From the NCBI RefSeq assembly GCF_030269515.1, contig NZ_BSTM01000012.1:1-64000 (forward strand): a DNA stretch of 64,000 nucleotides. The letters run 5' to 3'. Below, piece after piece: positions 35,212-42,851 of the stretch. Numbering within the stretch: the stretch's first letter is position 1; each line of letters opens with the position of its first letter. Source of the stretch: Actinomadura sp. NBRC 104412. GTDB taxonomy: Bacteria > Actinomycetota > Actinomycetes > Streptosporangiales > Streptosporangiaceae. The translations under genes were made by a program, and so were the position numbers. The notes below the pieces were generated by a model, which saw only the letters and a list, made by a program, of their open reading frames with translations, ran no database searches and was not told where the DNA came from.

Positions 35212-35607
35212 GTGGCAGATGCGAAGGAAGACCAGAAGCGGGACACGGTGGACGAGCTGATGCTCCAGTTGGCCCGGGGACGGGTGGTCCTGGGCGTGGC
35301 GGCGTTCACCCTTCCGGGACTGACCGTCCGGCTCATGGGGATGGGCAAGGGCCGCGACCCGGGCCGTGACTTCGTCACCCGGATGTTCGCCGCCAGGGAG
35401 ATCGCGCTCGGCGCCGGCTACCTGCTCAGCAAGGAGCCGAACCGCAGGCTGTGGGCGCGGCTCGGGCTGGCCGTGGACGGCCTGGACACGCTCAACGCCC
35501 TGCGCTCGCGCAAGGGACTGCCGCTCTGGGTCACCGCGGGTGCGACCGCCGTCGCCGGGGGCTGCACCGCCCTCGGCACCGCCAAGGTGACACGCGACCT
35601 CCTTTGA
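35212..35607 (+). CDS. Conserved hypothetical membrane-associated protein
   Basis: This 131-residue protein starts at GTG (MADAKEDQKRD). It has weakly hydrophobic helices: RVVLGVAAFTLPGLTVRLMGMG, FAAREIALGAGYLLSKEP and LPLWVTAGATAVAGGCTALGTA. A DUF4267-like layout is possible, but I do not recognise the family with certainty. It ends 62 bp before the MFS pump gene on the same strand. Confidence 0.7.
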   Translation: MADAKEDQKRDTVDELMLQLARGRVVLGVAAFTLPGLTVRLMGMGKGRDPGRDFVTRMFAAREIALGAGYLLSKEPNRRLWARLGLAVDGLDTLNALRSRKGLPLWVTAGATAVAGGCTALGTAKVTRDLL

Positions 35608-35669
35608 GCGCGGTCCCCGGGGCGCGTGGCCGCCCGTGATTGGGGATCTCGGCTGGGTAGGGGACCGGC

Positions 35670-37697
35670 ATGACTACCGGGGGCGCGACGCTCGGTGGGC
35701 CGCCGGCGTCCACGCCGAAGGGCCGGGACCTGTACGTGATCCTCGGCTCGCTGATGCTGACGTTGCTGCTGGCCGCGCTGGACCAGACGATCGTGTCCAC
35801 GGCGCTGCCGACCATCGTCAGTGAGCTCGGCGGGCTGAACCACCTGTCGTGGGTGGTCACCGCGTACCTGCTGGCGGCCACCGCGTCCACGCCGCTGTGG
35901 GGCAAGCTGGGCGACCAGTACGGGCGCAAGCGGCTGTTCGAGACCTCGATCGTCATCTTCCTGGCCGGGTCGGCGCTGTGCGGGCTGGCCCAGGACATGC
36001 TCGAACTGATCATCTTCCGGGCCGTGCAGGGGCTGGGCGGCGGCGGGCTGATCGTGCTGGTGATCGCGATCGTGGGGGACGTGGTGCCGCCCCGCGAGCG
36101 CGGCCGCTACCAGGGGATGTTCGGCGCGGTCTTCGGGGTGGCCAGCGTGGTCGGGCCGCTGGTGGGCGGGTGGTTCGTGGACAACCTGTCCTGGCGCTGG
36201 GTGTTCTACGTCAACCTGCCGATCGGGATCCTGGCGCTGGTGACCATCGCCGCCGTCCTGCACGGGGAGACCCGGAGGGAGCGGCACCGCATCGACTACG
36301 CGGGCATCGTGCTGCTAGTGGGGTGGGCGGTCGCGCTGGTGCTGCTGACCACCTGGGGCGGCACCCAGTACGACTGGCTGTCGCCGCAGATCATCGGCCT
36401 GGCGGTGGTGGCGGTGGTGCTGGTCGCGGCGTGGGTGCTGGTGGAGCGGCGGGCGGCCGAGCCGGTGATGCCGCCCCGGCTGTTCGCCCACTCGACGTTC
36501 CCAGTGGGCTCGGCCATCAGCGCGGTGGTCGGCTTCGCCATGTTCGGGGCGCTCACCTTCCTGCCGCTGTTCCTCCAGGTGGTGAACGGCGTGTCGGCGA
36601 CCACGTCCGGGCTGCACCTGCTGCCGCTGATGGCCGGGCTGCTGGCGGCCTCGGTGACCTCGGGCCAGGTGATCAGCCATACCGGGCGCTACAAGGTGTT
36701 CCCCGTGCTGGGCACCCCGCTGATCGCGGTGGCGCTGTGGCTGTGCTCGCGGATGGACGAGAACACCGGCGCGCTGTCGGCGAGCCTGCGCTTCGCGCTG
36801 CTCGGCCTCGGCCTCGGCATGGTGATGCAGGTGCTGGTCATCGCCGTGCAGAACGCGTCCTCGTACGAGGACCTGGGCGCGGCCACGTCCGGGGTGACGT
36901 TCTTCCGTCAGATCGGCGGGTCGTTCGGTGTGGCGGTGTTCGGCTCGATCTTCAGCAACGCCCTCGCCCGGAACACCGAGGAGCTGCTACGCGGCGTCAG
37001 GCTGCCGCCGGGGTTCAGCCCCGAGGCGGCACAGGCCGACCCGACGACCCTGAACCGGCTGCCGCCGCGGCTGCACGCCATGCTGATCCACGCCTATTCC
37101 GAGTCCATCGGGTCGGTGTTCCTGTGGGCGGTCCCGGTGGCGGCCGTCGCGTTCGTGCTGACCTGGTTCCTGCGCGAGCTGCCGCTGAGGGAGACCGCGC
37201 AGGCCCGCGGCGTCGAGGACGCGGTCGGGCCGGCGCCGACCACCGGCTCGTCAAGGGACGAGATGTTGCGCGCGCTCAGCGAGCTGATGCGCAGGGACCC
37301 GCATGCCAAGGAGATGTACGCGCGGCTCGGCTCCCTGGCGGGCGTGGACCTCCCCGCGGGCAGCATGTGGGCGCTGTGCCGGATCTCCCGCGGACCCATC
37401 GCCGGCACCGACTTGGCCGAGCTGGCGGACGTGCCGGTCGAGCGGGGCCGCCCGTGCGTCGACCGCCTGGTCGAGGCCGGCCTGGTCGTCCGGGAGGACG
37501 ACGGGACGCTGACGATCACCGAGCGGGGCAGGGAGGTCAAACGCAAGCTGGTCGAGGCCCAGCGCGCCGCCCTGGCGCGGCACCTGTCCGGCTGGTCGCC
37601 CGAGGAGCATCCCGAGCTGGCGTCGCTGCTCACCCGGCTGGCCGAGGAGTCGCTCGGGGGCGAAGACGGCGCCAGGGCCATGCACCCCGCCCCCTAA
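35670..37697 (+). CDS. EmrB/QacA (DHA2) efflux pump fused to a C-terminal winged helix
   Basis: This 675-residue protein has residues 1-505 as a 14-helix drug:H+ antiporter of the DHA2 family. It opens LMLTLLLAALDQTIVSTALPTI, followed by GKLGDQYGRKRLFETSI, VQGLGGGGLIVLVIAIVGD (motif C-like region follows at GVASVVGPLVGGWFVD) and FFRQIGGSFGVAVFGSI. After a short linker, residues about 530-655 form a MarR-like winged helix (MWALCRISRGPIAGTDLAEL, then ERGRPCVDRLVEAGLVVRE and the wing DDGTLTITERG). This cytoplasmic domain could sense drug or bind DNA. The start ATG has GGGG about 8 nt upstream. Confidence 0.92.
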   Translation: MTTGGATLGGPPASTPKGRDLYVILGSLMLTLLLAALDQTIVSTALPTIVSELGGLNHLSWVVTAYLLAATASTPLWGKLGDQYGRKRLFETSIVIFLAGSALCGLAQDMLELIIFRAVQGLGGGGLIVLVIAIVGDVVPPRERGRYQGMFGAVFGVASVVGPLVGGWFVDNLSWRWVFYVNLPIGILALVTIAAVLHGETRRERHRIDYAGIVLLVGWAVALVLLTTWGGTQYDWLSPQIIGLAVVAVVLVAAWVLVERRAAEPVMPPRLFAHSTFPVGSAISAVVGFAMFGALTFLPLFLQVVNGVSATTSGLHLLPLMAGLLAASVTSGQVISHTGRYKVFPVLGTPLIAVALWLCSRMDENTGALSASLRFALLGLGLGMVMQVLVIAVQNASSYEDLGAATSGVTFFRQIGGSFGVAVFGSIFSNALARNTEELLRGVRLPPGFSPEAAQADPTTLNRLPPRLHAMLIHAYSESIGSVFLWAVPVAAVAFVLTWFLRELPLRETAQARGVEDAVGPAPTTGSSRDEMLRALSELMRRDPHAKEMYARLGSLAGVDLPAGSMWALCRISRGPIAGTDLAELADVPVERGRPCVDRLVEAGLVVREDDGTLTITERGREVKRKLVEAQRAALARHLSGWSPEEHPELASLLTRLAEESLGGEDGARAMHPAP

Positions 37698-37891
37698 CCT
37701 GGTGGCCAGGACGGAGCGGCTACAGCACCGTCGACAAGTTCGACCTTCCTCATGACCCGAGGCACACTGTTCCTCACGCACCGGCAAGAACTGCGTTGTC
37801 CCTGCGTGCCGACCCAAATCCGCCCGCGTCGGCCGGCTCGATGCAGGCGGCGGTGAGCGCCGGCGGCGGTCTGCTGGACGACGGACGCTGC

Positions 37892-38270
37892 TCACTCGGA
37901 CGATAGGGGTGGCGGATCGACCAGTTCGATGCCGATCGCGAAAACCCCGAGGGCTTCACGTTCAGGTGGGTGGATCTGGCGAATGTCGGCGAGTTGTTCG
38001 TCCCGAGTAGCGTGCGGGTTGACCGAGGTGACGGGCTCATGGTCGAACATCTCGTCGTAGCTGACATACCGTGCGATGCGGGTCACCCGGGTCAGCACCT
38101 CTTCACCTTGGCAGCGAAACCGGATCAGCGAACCCACCTTGATCTTGCGGCGGCTGGAGTCGTTGACCCTGATACATGGTCTTCCGGCCGCTGGCGATCA
38201 GGTCGAAATAGCGCTTGTAGATTCCCATCTCGTGTGCGCGGACGGGCATCGAGTCTGGTCGCGCGGTCAT
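37892..38270 (-). pseudogene. ASCH-domain protein, frameshifted
   Basis: Two adjacent frames join to one ASCH-like protein. The first (from ATG 38270) reads MTARPDSMPVRAHEMGIYKRY and continues FDLIASGRKT; the second, in another frame, reads VNDSSRRKIKVGSLIRFRCQ and continues through TRVTRIARYVSYDEMF to the stop at 37892. The break lies at about 38167-38178, and the expected IEVRVND is damaged consistent with loss of two bases. ASCH proteins are RNA/nucleoside-binding and often sit in mobile or toxin-antitoxin contexts. A sequencing error would restore an intact 125-residue gene. Confidence 0.75.
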
Positions 38271-38693
38271 GAGTCGGCCGAGCTCCTTGACGGTGAACGA
38301 ACGCTCGAACGGGGCGCGGACTGACCTGGTCGTTCGCCCCTGCCATCGCCGCGCCGCCGAGGATATCGGCCGGCGAGGAGTCATGGACGTGCCCACGGCC
38401 ATACATCCCGACCGCACGCACCGTGTGAGACCTCCCCGGTCGGACCGGCCGCCGCCCGGCCCGTCCCGTACAGGCACGAACGGGCTGACCGTGCCGCACC
38501 TGGCTCCGCGCTGGGAAGCTTCTTTGACGAGGTTCGTCACGGCACCCGACTGTTCGACGCTGACCTCGGAGTAATCGTCGATACGATCGAAGGGCGATGT
38601 GATGCGTTGTCACCGCGCTCAAGAGCGTCTCAGCGTCCGCATGTGGTCAATCGTCGCGCCATGTTGCCCGGGTTACGGTGGTCAGGAGTTCCC
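38271..38693. other. Non-coding stretch before the hisS-like gene
   Basis: Open frames exist on both strands but none has a plausible protein composition, start signal or motif. It carries the promoter/leader of the downstream HisRS gene. I looked for a T-box (specifier hairpin plus conserved antiterminator sequence) and saw none. Confidence 0.45.
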
Positions 38694-40016
38694 ATGGTTT
38701 CGCAGCAGTTTGAGCCCCCCTCGGGCACCCGTGACTTTCTCGCTGGGGCCCTGCGGATGCGTGAGCTGGTGTTCGGGCGGATCCGTGAGGTGTTCGAGCG
38801 GTACGGGTTCGAGCCGTTGCAGACGCCGGCGTTCGAGCGGCTGGAGACGCTGACGGGCAAGTACGGCGACGAGGGTGACAAGCTGATCTTCAAGATCCTG
38901 CGTCGCGGTGAGCATGAGGCGACCGGGGAGGCCGATCTTGCGCTCCGGTATGACATGACCGTGCCGCTGGCACGGGTGGTGGCCGGCTACGGCTCGCAGT
39001 TGCCGACCCCTTACAAGCGGTATGCGATGGGGCCGGTGTGGCGCGCCGACCGGCCGGGCCGGGGGCGGTTCCGCGAGTTCGCTCAGTGTGATGTGGACGT
39101 GGTCGGGTCGGCGTCCCCCCTGGCGGATGCGGAGATCGTGTGCGCGCTGGCCGATGCGCTGGATGCGGTGGGGGTGCGCGGGTTCAGGGTGCTGGTGAAC
39201 TCGCGGCGGGCGTTGTCGGGGCTGCTGGATGCCTATGGGGTTCCGGCGCAGTTGGGCGGGGGTGTGCTGATCACTCTGGACAAGCTCGACAAGCTGGCCC
39301 CGGAGAAGGTGGCCGCCGAGCTGGTGGAGGCGCGGTCGTTGCCGGCCGATATCGCCAAGGCGTTGGTGAACGACCTGACCGCGCAGGACGCGGTGGAGCG
39401 GATGCGTGCCGCGCTGTGCGACAGCGAGGACGGCCGGGCCGGGCTGGAGGAGATCGACCGGCTGCTGGAGTTGGCGGCGCCCAAGATCGGGCAGGCGCGG
39501 ATCGCGTTCACGCCCAGCCTGGTGCGCGGGCTGGACTACTACACCGGCGTGATTTTCGAGGTGGTCGCCGAGGGGATGCCCGGTTCGATCGCCTCCGGCG
39601 GCCGCTATGACGGCCTGATCTCCGCGCTGGGCGGTCCGGACGTTGCGGCCTGCGGCGGGTCGTTGGGCGTGGAGCGCATCATCGGGTTGCTGGGCGATGA
39701 CGCCGGGCAGGTCGAGCGGACGGACGTCGCGCTGACGGTGATCGCCGAAGACACCGCCGCCGAGGTGATGGGCTTCGCCGCGGCGCTGCGGGACGCGGGG
39801 CTGCGTGCGGAGGTGTATCTGGCGGCCAGCCGCAAGCTGGCCAAGCAGCTCAAGTGGGCTGCCGACCGCCGGGCGCGGTTCGCTGTCATCTACGGGGCGG
39901 CCGACGAACAAGCGGGGGTCGTGGCGGTCAAGGACCTGGATTCGGGTGAGCAGGAGCAGGTCCCCGCTGGCGAGCTTGCCGCGTACCTCATCCGGAGGTG
40001 CGCGCCGGAACGGTAG
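38694..40016 (+). CDS. hisS: Histidyl-tRNA synthetase, eukaryal/archaeal-like type
   Basis: This 440-residue class II synthetase charges tRNA-His. It begins PPSGTRDFLAG. Motif 2 is YKRYAMGPVWRADRPGRGRF followed by REFAQCDVDVVG, which resembles the REFYQCD signature of eukaryal/archaeal HisRS more than the RYRQFHQ of common bacterial enzymes. The histidine loop LVRGLDYYTGVIFEV, SGGRYDGL and motif 3 (GGSLGVERI) are intact, and a C-terminal anticodon-binding domain is present. It may be a second or accessory copy, as it lies in an accessory region; this cannot be shown from the window. ATG 38694 was chosen because the HisRS N-terminus begins there. Confidence 0.92.
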   Translation: MVSQQFEPPSGTRDFLAGALRMRELVFGRIREVFERYGFEPLQTPAFERLETLTGKYGDEGDKLIFKILRRGEHEATGEADLALRYDMTVPLARVVAGYGSQLPTPYKRYAMGPVWRADRPGRGRFREFAQCDVDVVGSASPLADAEIVCALADALDAVGVRGFRVLVNSRRALSGLLDAYGVPAQLGGGVLITLDKLDKLAPEKVAAELVEARSLPADIAKALVNDLTAQDAVERMRAALCDSEDGRAGLEEIDRLLELAAPKIGQARIAFTPSLVRGLDYYTGVIFEVVAEGMPGSIASGGRYDGLISALGGPDVAACGGSLGVERIIGLLGDDAGQVERTDVALTVIAEDTAAEVMGFAAALRDAGLRAEVYLAASRKLAKQLKWAADRRARFAVIYGAADEQAGVVAVKDLDSGEQEQVPAGELAAYLIRRCAPER

Positions 40017-40035
40017 AACTGTCAGGAGGCCATCG

Positions 40036-40647
40036 ATGGGCGTGCAAGGCGATCGCATCTTCGCCGAGATGAGGCAGCGGGGTTTCCCGGCCCCTTGGTC
40101 GGACTTCGGGGAGTGCCTATCGTGGGAGTCGGCCTACTCCGTCCAGCTCAAGCAGGCCATCGAGACCGCCCGAGCGGGAACCGACCCTCATTCCACGGCC
40201 ACGGTCGATGAACTGTTCCGGCTCAAGGTCGACAACCTGACCGCCGCTCGCAAGCTCCTCGGTGACGTCCTGGCCCAGTACGACCAGAGCGGCATGTGGC
40301 GGCTGCTCGACGAGCGCGCCGCGCGCCTGGACATCGAGGATGTGTCCGAGCGATGGGCTCGGGGCCTCGTCGAGCACCCCTTCCCGATCGGACTGCTGTC
40401 GCTCCAGTTCAACTGGCGCTACATGAAGCAGCACGGCGTCCGCGCGTTCTACGAGATGACCTCCGTTTACGTCGACGACCTGCTCGCCAACACCCACCGC
40501 TGGGCCGAGGCATGGAAGGCCGAAACGGAAACGGGCGTCATCGACCGGCTCACTACCGTCGAATGCGATCTGGCTTCCGAAGAGGCCCCGATGCACTGCG
40601 ACATCTGCCAGAAGACCATCGCAGCGCTGATTTATCTCCGCGAGTAG
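40036..40647 (+). CDS. Unknown protein coupled to hisS
   Basis: This 203-residue protein is not recognised. It is mainly helical, with WESAYSVQLKQAIETARAG, LKVDNLTAARKLLGDVLAQYD and HPFPIGLLSLQFNWRYMKQHG. A CDICQKTIAALIYLRE tail has a CxxC pair close to the C-terminus. The start ATG has a perfect AGGAGG eight bases upstream. It begins 19 bp after the hisS stop, so the two are probably one transcript and may act together. Confidence 0.75.
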   Translation: MGVQGDRIFAEMRQRGFPAPWSDFGECLSWESAYSVQLKQAIETARAGTDPHSTATVDELFRLKVDNLTAARKLLGDVLAQYDQSGMWRLLDERAARLDIEDVSERWARGLVEHPFPIGLLSLQFNWRYMKQHGVRAFYEMTSVYVDDLLANTHRWAEAWKAETETGVIDRLTTVECDLASEEAPMHCDICQKTIAALIYLRE

Positions 40648-40845
40648 CCCTCGAAGGAACCTCCCAGAGCCTGACGCGGCCAGCAGGCCGGGTGGCAATC
40701 GCCTCCCCGCGAGCCCAGGCGAGAAGCCATTTTGGCCGTCCTCAAGTTGCATCCGCTCATGGGAAGCGCGCCGCGTCCGCAACCAAGAAACCCTTTGACC
40801 TATCGGTGAGGGAGGTCAGAGGGTTGAGGAGCAGTAGAGAGAGAG

Positions 40846-41130
40846 TCAGGTTGCGACGAAGGCCGTCTGTACTGCTACGCGAAGGGCGGCGGGGGTGAGG
40901 AGCAGCACGGGGCCGTCCGGGTCCTTGCTGTCTCGGACGGCGACCACGCCACCTACGCTCGCCAGCTCGACGCACTCGCCGCCGTTGTTCAGACTGCGGG
41001 TTGCCTTGCGCCAGGCGGTGCCGTCGTCGCGGTCGGCCAGGAGGGCGGATACGTTGGCCAGTTCGACGCAGTTCCCGCCGTTGGAAGTACTGTGGCTGCT
41101 CTTGCGCCAGGCGGCGCCGGTCAGGTCCAT
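40846..41130 (-). CDS. Tandem DUF397 protein
   Basis: This 94-residue protein has two DUF397 units. The first (MDLTGAAWRKSSHSTSNGGN, then CVELANVSALLADRDDG) lacks the usual C-terminal half and runs straight into a complete second unit (TAWRKATRSLNNGGECVELA, then VGGVVAVRDSKDPDGPVLLL). DUF397 proteins are small partners of XRE/DUF5753 regulators in actinobacteria. The second unit is close in DNA sequence to the separate DUF397 gene at 41323. Likely arisen by duplication and partial deletion. Confidence 0.88.
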   Translation of the reverse strand: MDLTGAAWRKSSHSTSNGGNCVELANVSALLADRDDGTAWRKATRSLNNGGECVELASVGGVVAVRDSKDPDGPVLLLTPAALRVAVQTAFVAT

Positions 41131-41322
41131 CGCTCCAGTACATCTCCGTCCGGCGCCGGGGTCACTGGTCCTAGCCGGTAGTGCGGCGTTGACTCGTGGT
41201 GTGTCGGCCCTCACCCGGCTCGCTGAAGGGCGACATGCCACGAGTCACCCACAGGTGAGGACGGCCGAACCCGGCCCGGCCGGTGTGAGGTGCGGGGCCG
41301 GGTACGAAAATCAGGGGACGGT

Positions 41323-41514
41323 TCAGGCGGTGGGACGAGCGGCCGCCTGGACGGCCTCACGCAGTGCAGCGGGAGTCACCAGCAGCACGGGCCCGTCCGG
41401 GTCCTTGCTGTCACGCACGCCCACCACGCCACCTACACCCGCCAGCTCGACGCAGTCGCCGCCGTTCTCACCGCTCCGGCTGGCCTTACGCCAGGCGGCG
41501 TCACTCAGGTCCAT
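41323..41514 (-). CDS. DUF397 protein
   Basis: This 63-residue single-unit DUF397 protein reads MDLSDAAWRKASRSGENGGD, then CVELAGVGGVVGVRDSKDPD and a GPVLLVTPAALREAV helix. Its start overlaps the end of the XRE gene by 10 bp, so it is translationally coupled and probably its direct partner, as in WhiJ-type regulatory sets of Streptomyces. Confidence 0.93.
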   Translation of the reverse strand: MDLSDAAWRKASRSGENGGDCVELAGVGGVVGVRDSKDPDGPVLLVTPAALREAVQAAARPTA

Positions 41515-42305
41515 TGCTCCAGTGCCTTCCTTATGACGTCCTGCGACTGATCTTCTGGTAGCGCCCTCGCCCGCAACTCTCTCTGTGCGTCGGAAAGGGC
41601 GCCGAGGTCCGCTGGGGCGTCGGTCGTGATACCTCGTATCGTCGTTTCCAGATACGCCACTTCGCTGCGGTCTTCCATGGTAGCCACCACGAATGCTCCC
41701 CCAGTGCCCGCCGGACGTCCATTGTTCCGTACGACCTGGATCGTGATGTTCGGGAGTTTGCTCATGGTGAGCAGGTGCTCCAACTGCTCACGCATCACCT
41801 CGGGTGACCCCACCAGGTGATAGAGCACCGCCTCACTCAGGAGCGCGACCAACGCCGTCGGAGGTGAACTCTCCCTGGTCAGGATGCCTTGACGCGCAAT
41901 GCGCGCTTCCACGGCTTCCTCTGTGGTGAGGAACTCGCGGGTGTAGCTCACGGTCTGAAGGAGCCCGGGAACGATGCTGTGTTGCCAGGTGATCAGTTCC
42001 GTTGCCTCCGACTCGATCTGGGGCCAGTCGAACCAGATGGGGACCGGGTGGCCGTCCTTGTTCAGGTCCTCCCACAGGTTGATGAGGGAGCCACTTGCCT
42101 CCAGGTGATCGTCCACGATCTCGACATATTGTCGCGTTGCGCGCCGCTTGCCCGCTTCGATCCGGCTCTGCTGGGCGGGGCTGATCTTCGTCAGGTTGGC
42201 GATCGTCTCCTGCTTGACGTCCTTGGCCTCTCGTGTCCGGCGCAACTGTCGGCCGAACGCGACGAGTGCGGCCGACTCTCGGGGGCGTGTGCGTCGTACG
42301 GCCAT
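41505..42305 (-). CDS. XRE-family regulator with DUF5753 domain
   Basis: This 266-residue protein has an N-terminal helix-turn-helix (FGRQLRRTREAKDVKQETIA, then NLTKISPAQQSRIEAGKRRA) and a C-terminal DUF5753 domain. The latter shows WQHSIVPGLLQTVSYTREFL, SEAVLYHLVGSPEVMREQLE, and LPNITIQVVRNN...GGAFVVATMED. This is the WhiJ-like class, whose partners are DUF397 proteins and small anti-sigma-like ATPases; both are present here. ATG at 42305 follows a GAGAGAGG site lying within a hairpin. Confidence 0.94.
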   Translation of the reverse strand: MAVRRTRPRESAALVAFGRQLRRTREAKDVKQETIANLTKISPAQQSRIEAGKRRATRQYVEIVDDHLEASGSLINLWEDLNKDGHPVPIWFDWPQIESEATELITWQHSIVPGLLQTVSYTREFLTTEEAVEARIARQGILTRESSPPTALVALLSEAVLYHLVGSPEVMREQLEHLLTMSKLPNITIQVVRNNGRPAGTGGAFVVATMEDRSEVAYLETTIRGITTDAPADLGALSDAQRELRARALPEDQSQDVIRKALEQWT

Positions 42306-42311
42306 GAGCTC

Positions 42312-42327
42312 TTACCTCTCTCGGTAA
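42312..42327 (-). promoter_or_regulatory. Inverted repeat overlapping the XRE ribosome-binding site
   Basis: TTACC (42312-42316) and GGTAA (42323-42327) flank a 6-nt spacer, 6 bp upstream of the XRE start. On the mRNA this would fold over the GAGAGAGG ribosome-binding site, or as DNA act as an operator. Judged by symmetry and location only. Confidence 0.4.
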
Positions 42328-42406
42328 CTTCCCAATGCACCAGCTGCCTTGCCGCTGCTCTCCAGTCCGAGCCAGCAACGACATGCTAAGGCGGAATGTA
42401 GCTCAA

Positions 42407-42426
42407 TGTGTGCTGTACGCCACACA
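42407..42426. promoter_or_regulatory. Palindrome, candidate operator of the XRE regulator
   Basis: TGTGTG-CT-GTAC-GC-CACACA is a 20-bp near-perfect palindrome (only the CT/GC pairs break symmetry). It ends 15 bp upstream of the small ATPase start and just before its GAGGGG ribosome-binding site. It lies in the divergent region between xre and the ATPase gene, as expected for a dimeric regulator site. Confidence 0.5.
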
Positions 42427-42441
42427 ATGTGAGGGGATCTC

Positions 42442-42831
42442 ATGGACGAGGCAGCACACGACCAGATCGTGATCAAGCGGCGGCTGGAGGAAGTGGCCGA
42501 GGTACGCAAGTTCGTCCGGCTCACGCTGGGGCGGTGGGGCATGGAGGACTACAACCCGTGTCTAGTGGCCAGCGAGCTCGTCACCAACGCCATCCGGCAC
42601 GCCAGCACCGCCGACGACGAGGTGACCGTACGGCTCGGGCGACTTGCCGACGGCGCGCTCTGGATGGAGGTACAGGACTCCACCTGCGAGATGCCGCGCA
42701 TCGTGAACGCGGCCCTGACCAGCGAATCAGGCCGTGGCATGTTCGTGGTCGAGCAGTTCACCCGTTGCTGGGGCGTCCGGCCCCTGTCCGGCCAGGCCGG
42801 GAAGGTCGTCCTCGCCGTTCTCAACCCGTGA
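42442..42831 (+). CDS. Anti-sigma-like GHKL ATPase (RsbW type)
   Basis: This 129-residue HATPase_c_2 protein shows LVASELVTNAIRHAS (N box), LWMEVQDSTCEMPRI (G1 with the ADP-binding Asp) and SGRGMFVVEQFTRCWGVRP (G2 lid). Family members in actinobacteria are anti-sigma factor/kinase-like proteins often paired with XRE-DUF397 genes. It is divergent from xre, preceded by GAGGGG, and ends 20 bp before the hsdM stop on the other strand. Confidence 0.9.
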   Translation: MDEAAHDQIVIKRRLEEVAEVRKFVRLTLGRWGMEDYNPCLVASELVTNAIRHASTADDEVTVRLGRLADGALWMEVQDSTCEMPRIVNAALTSESGRGMFVVEQFTRCWGVRPLSGQAGKVVLAVLNP

Positions 42832-42851
42832 GGGGCGTACCAGACGGACGA

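Noticed and set aside
38271..38693. T-box riboswitch upstream of the HisRS gene
   Set aside because: No specifier hairpin or conserved T-box antiterminator sequence is visible; actinobacterial T-boxes are also mostly linked to ileS.
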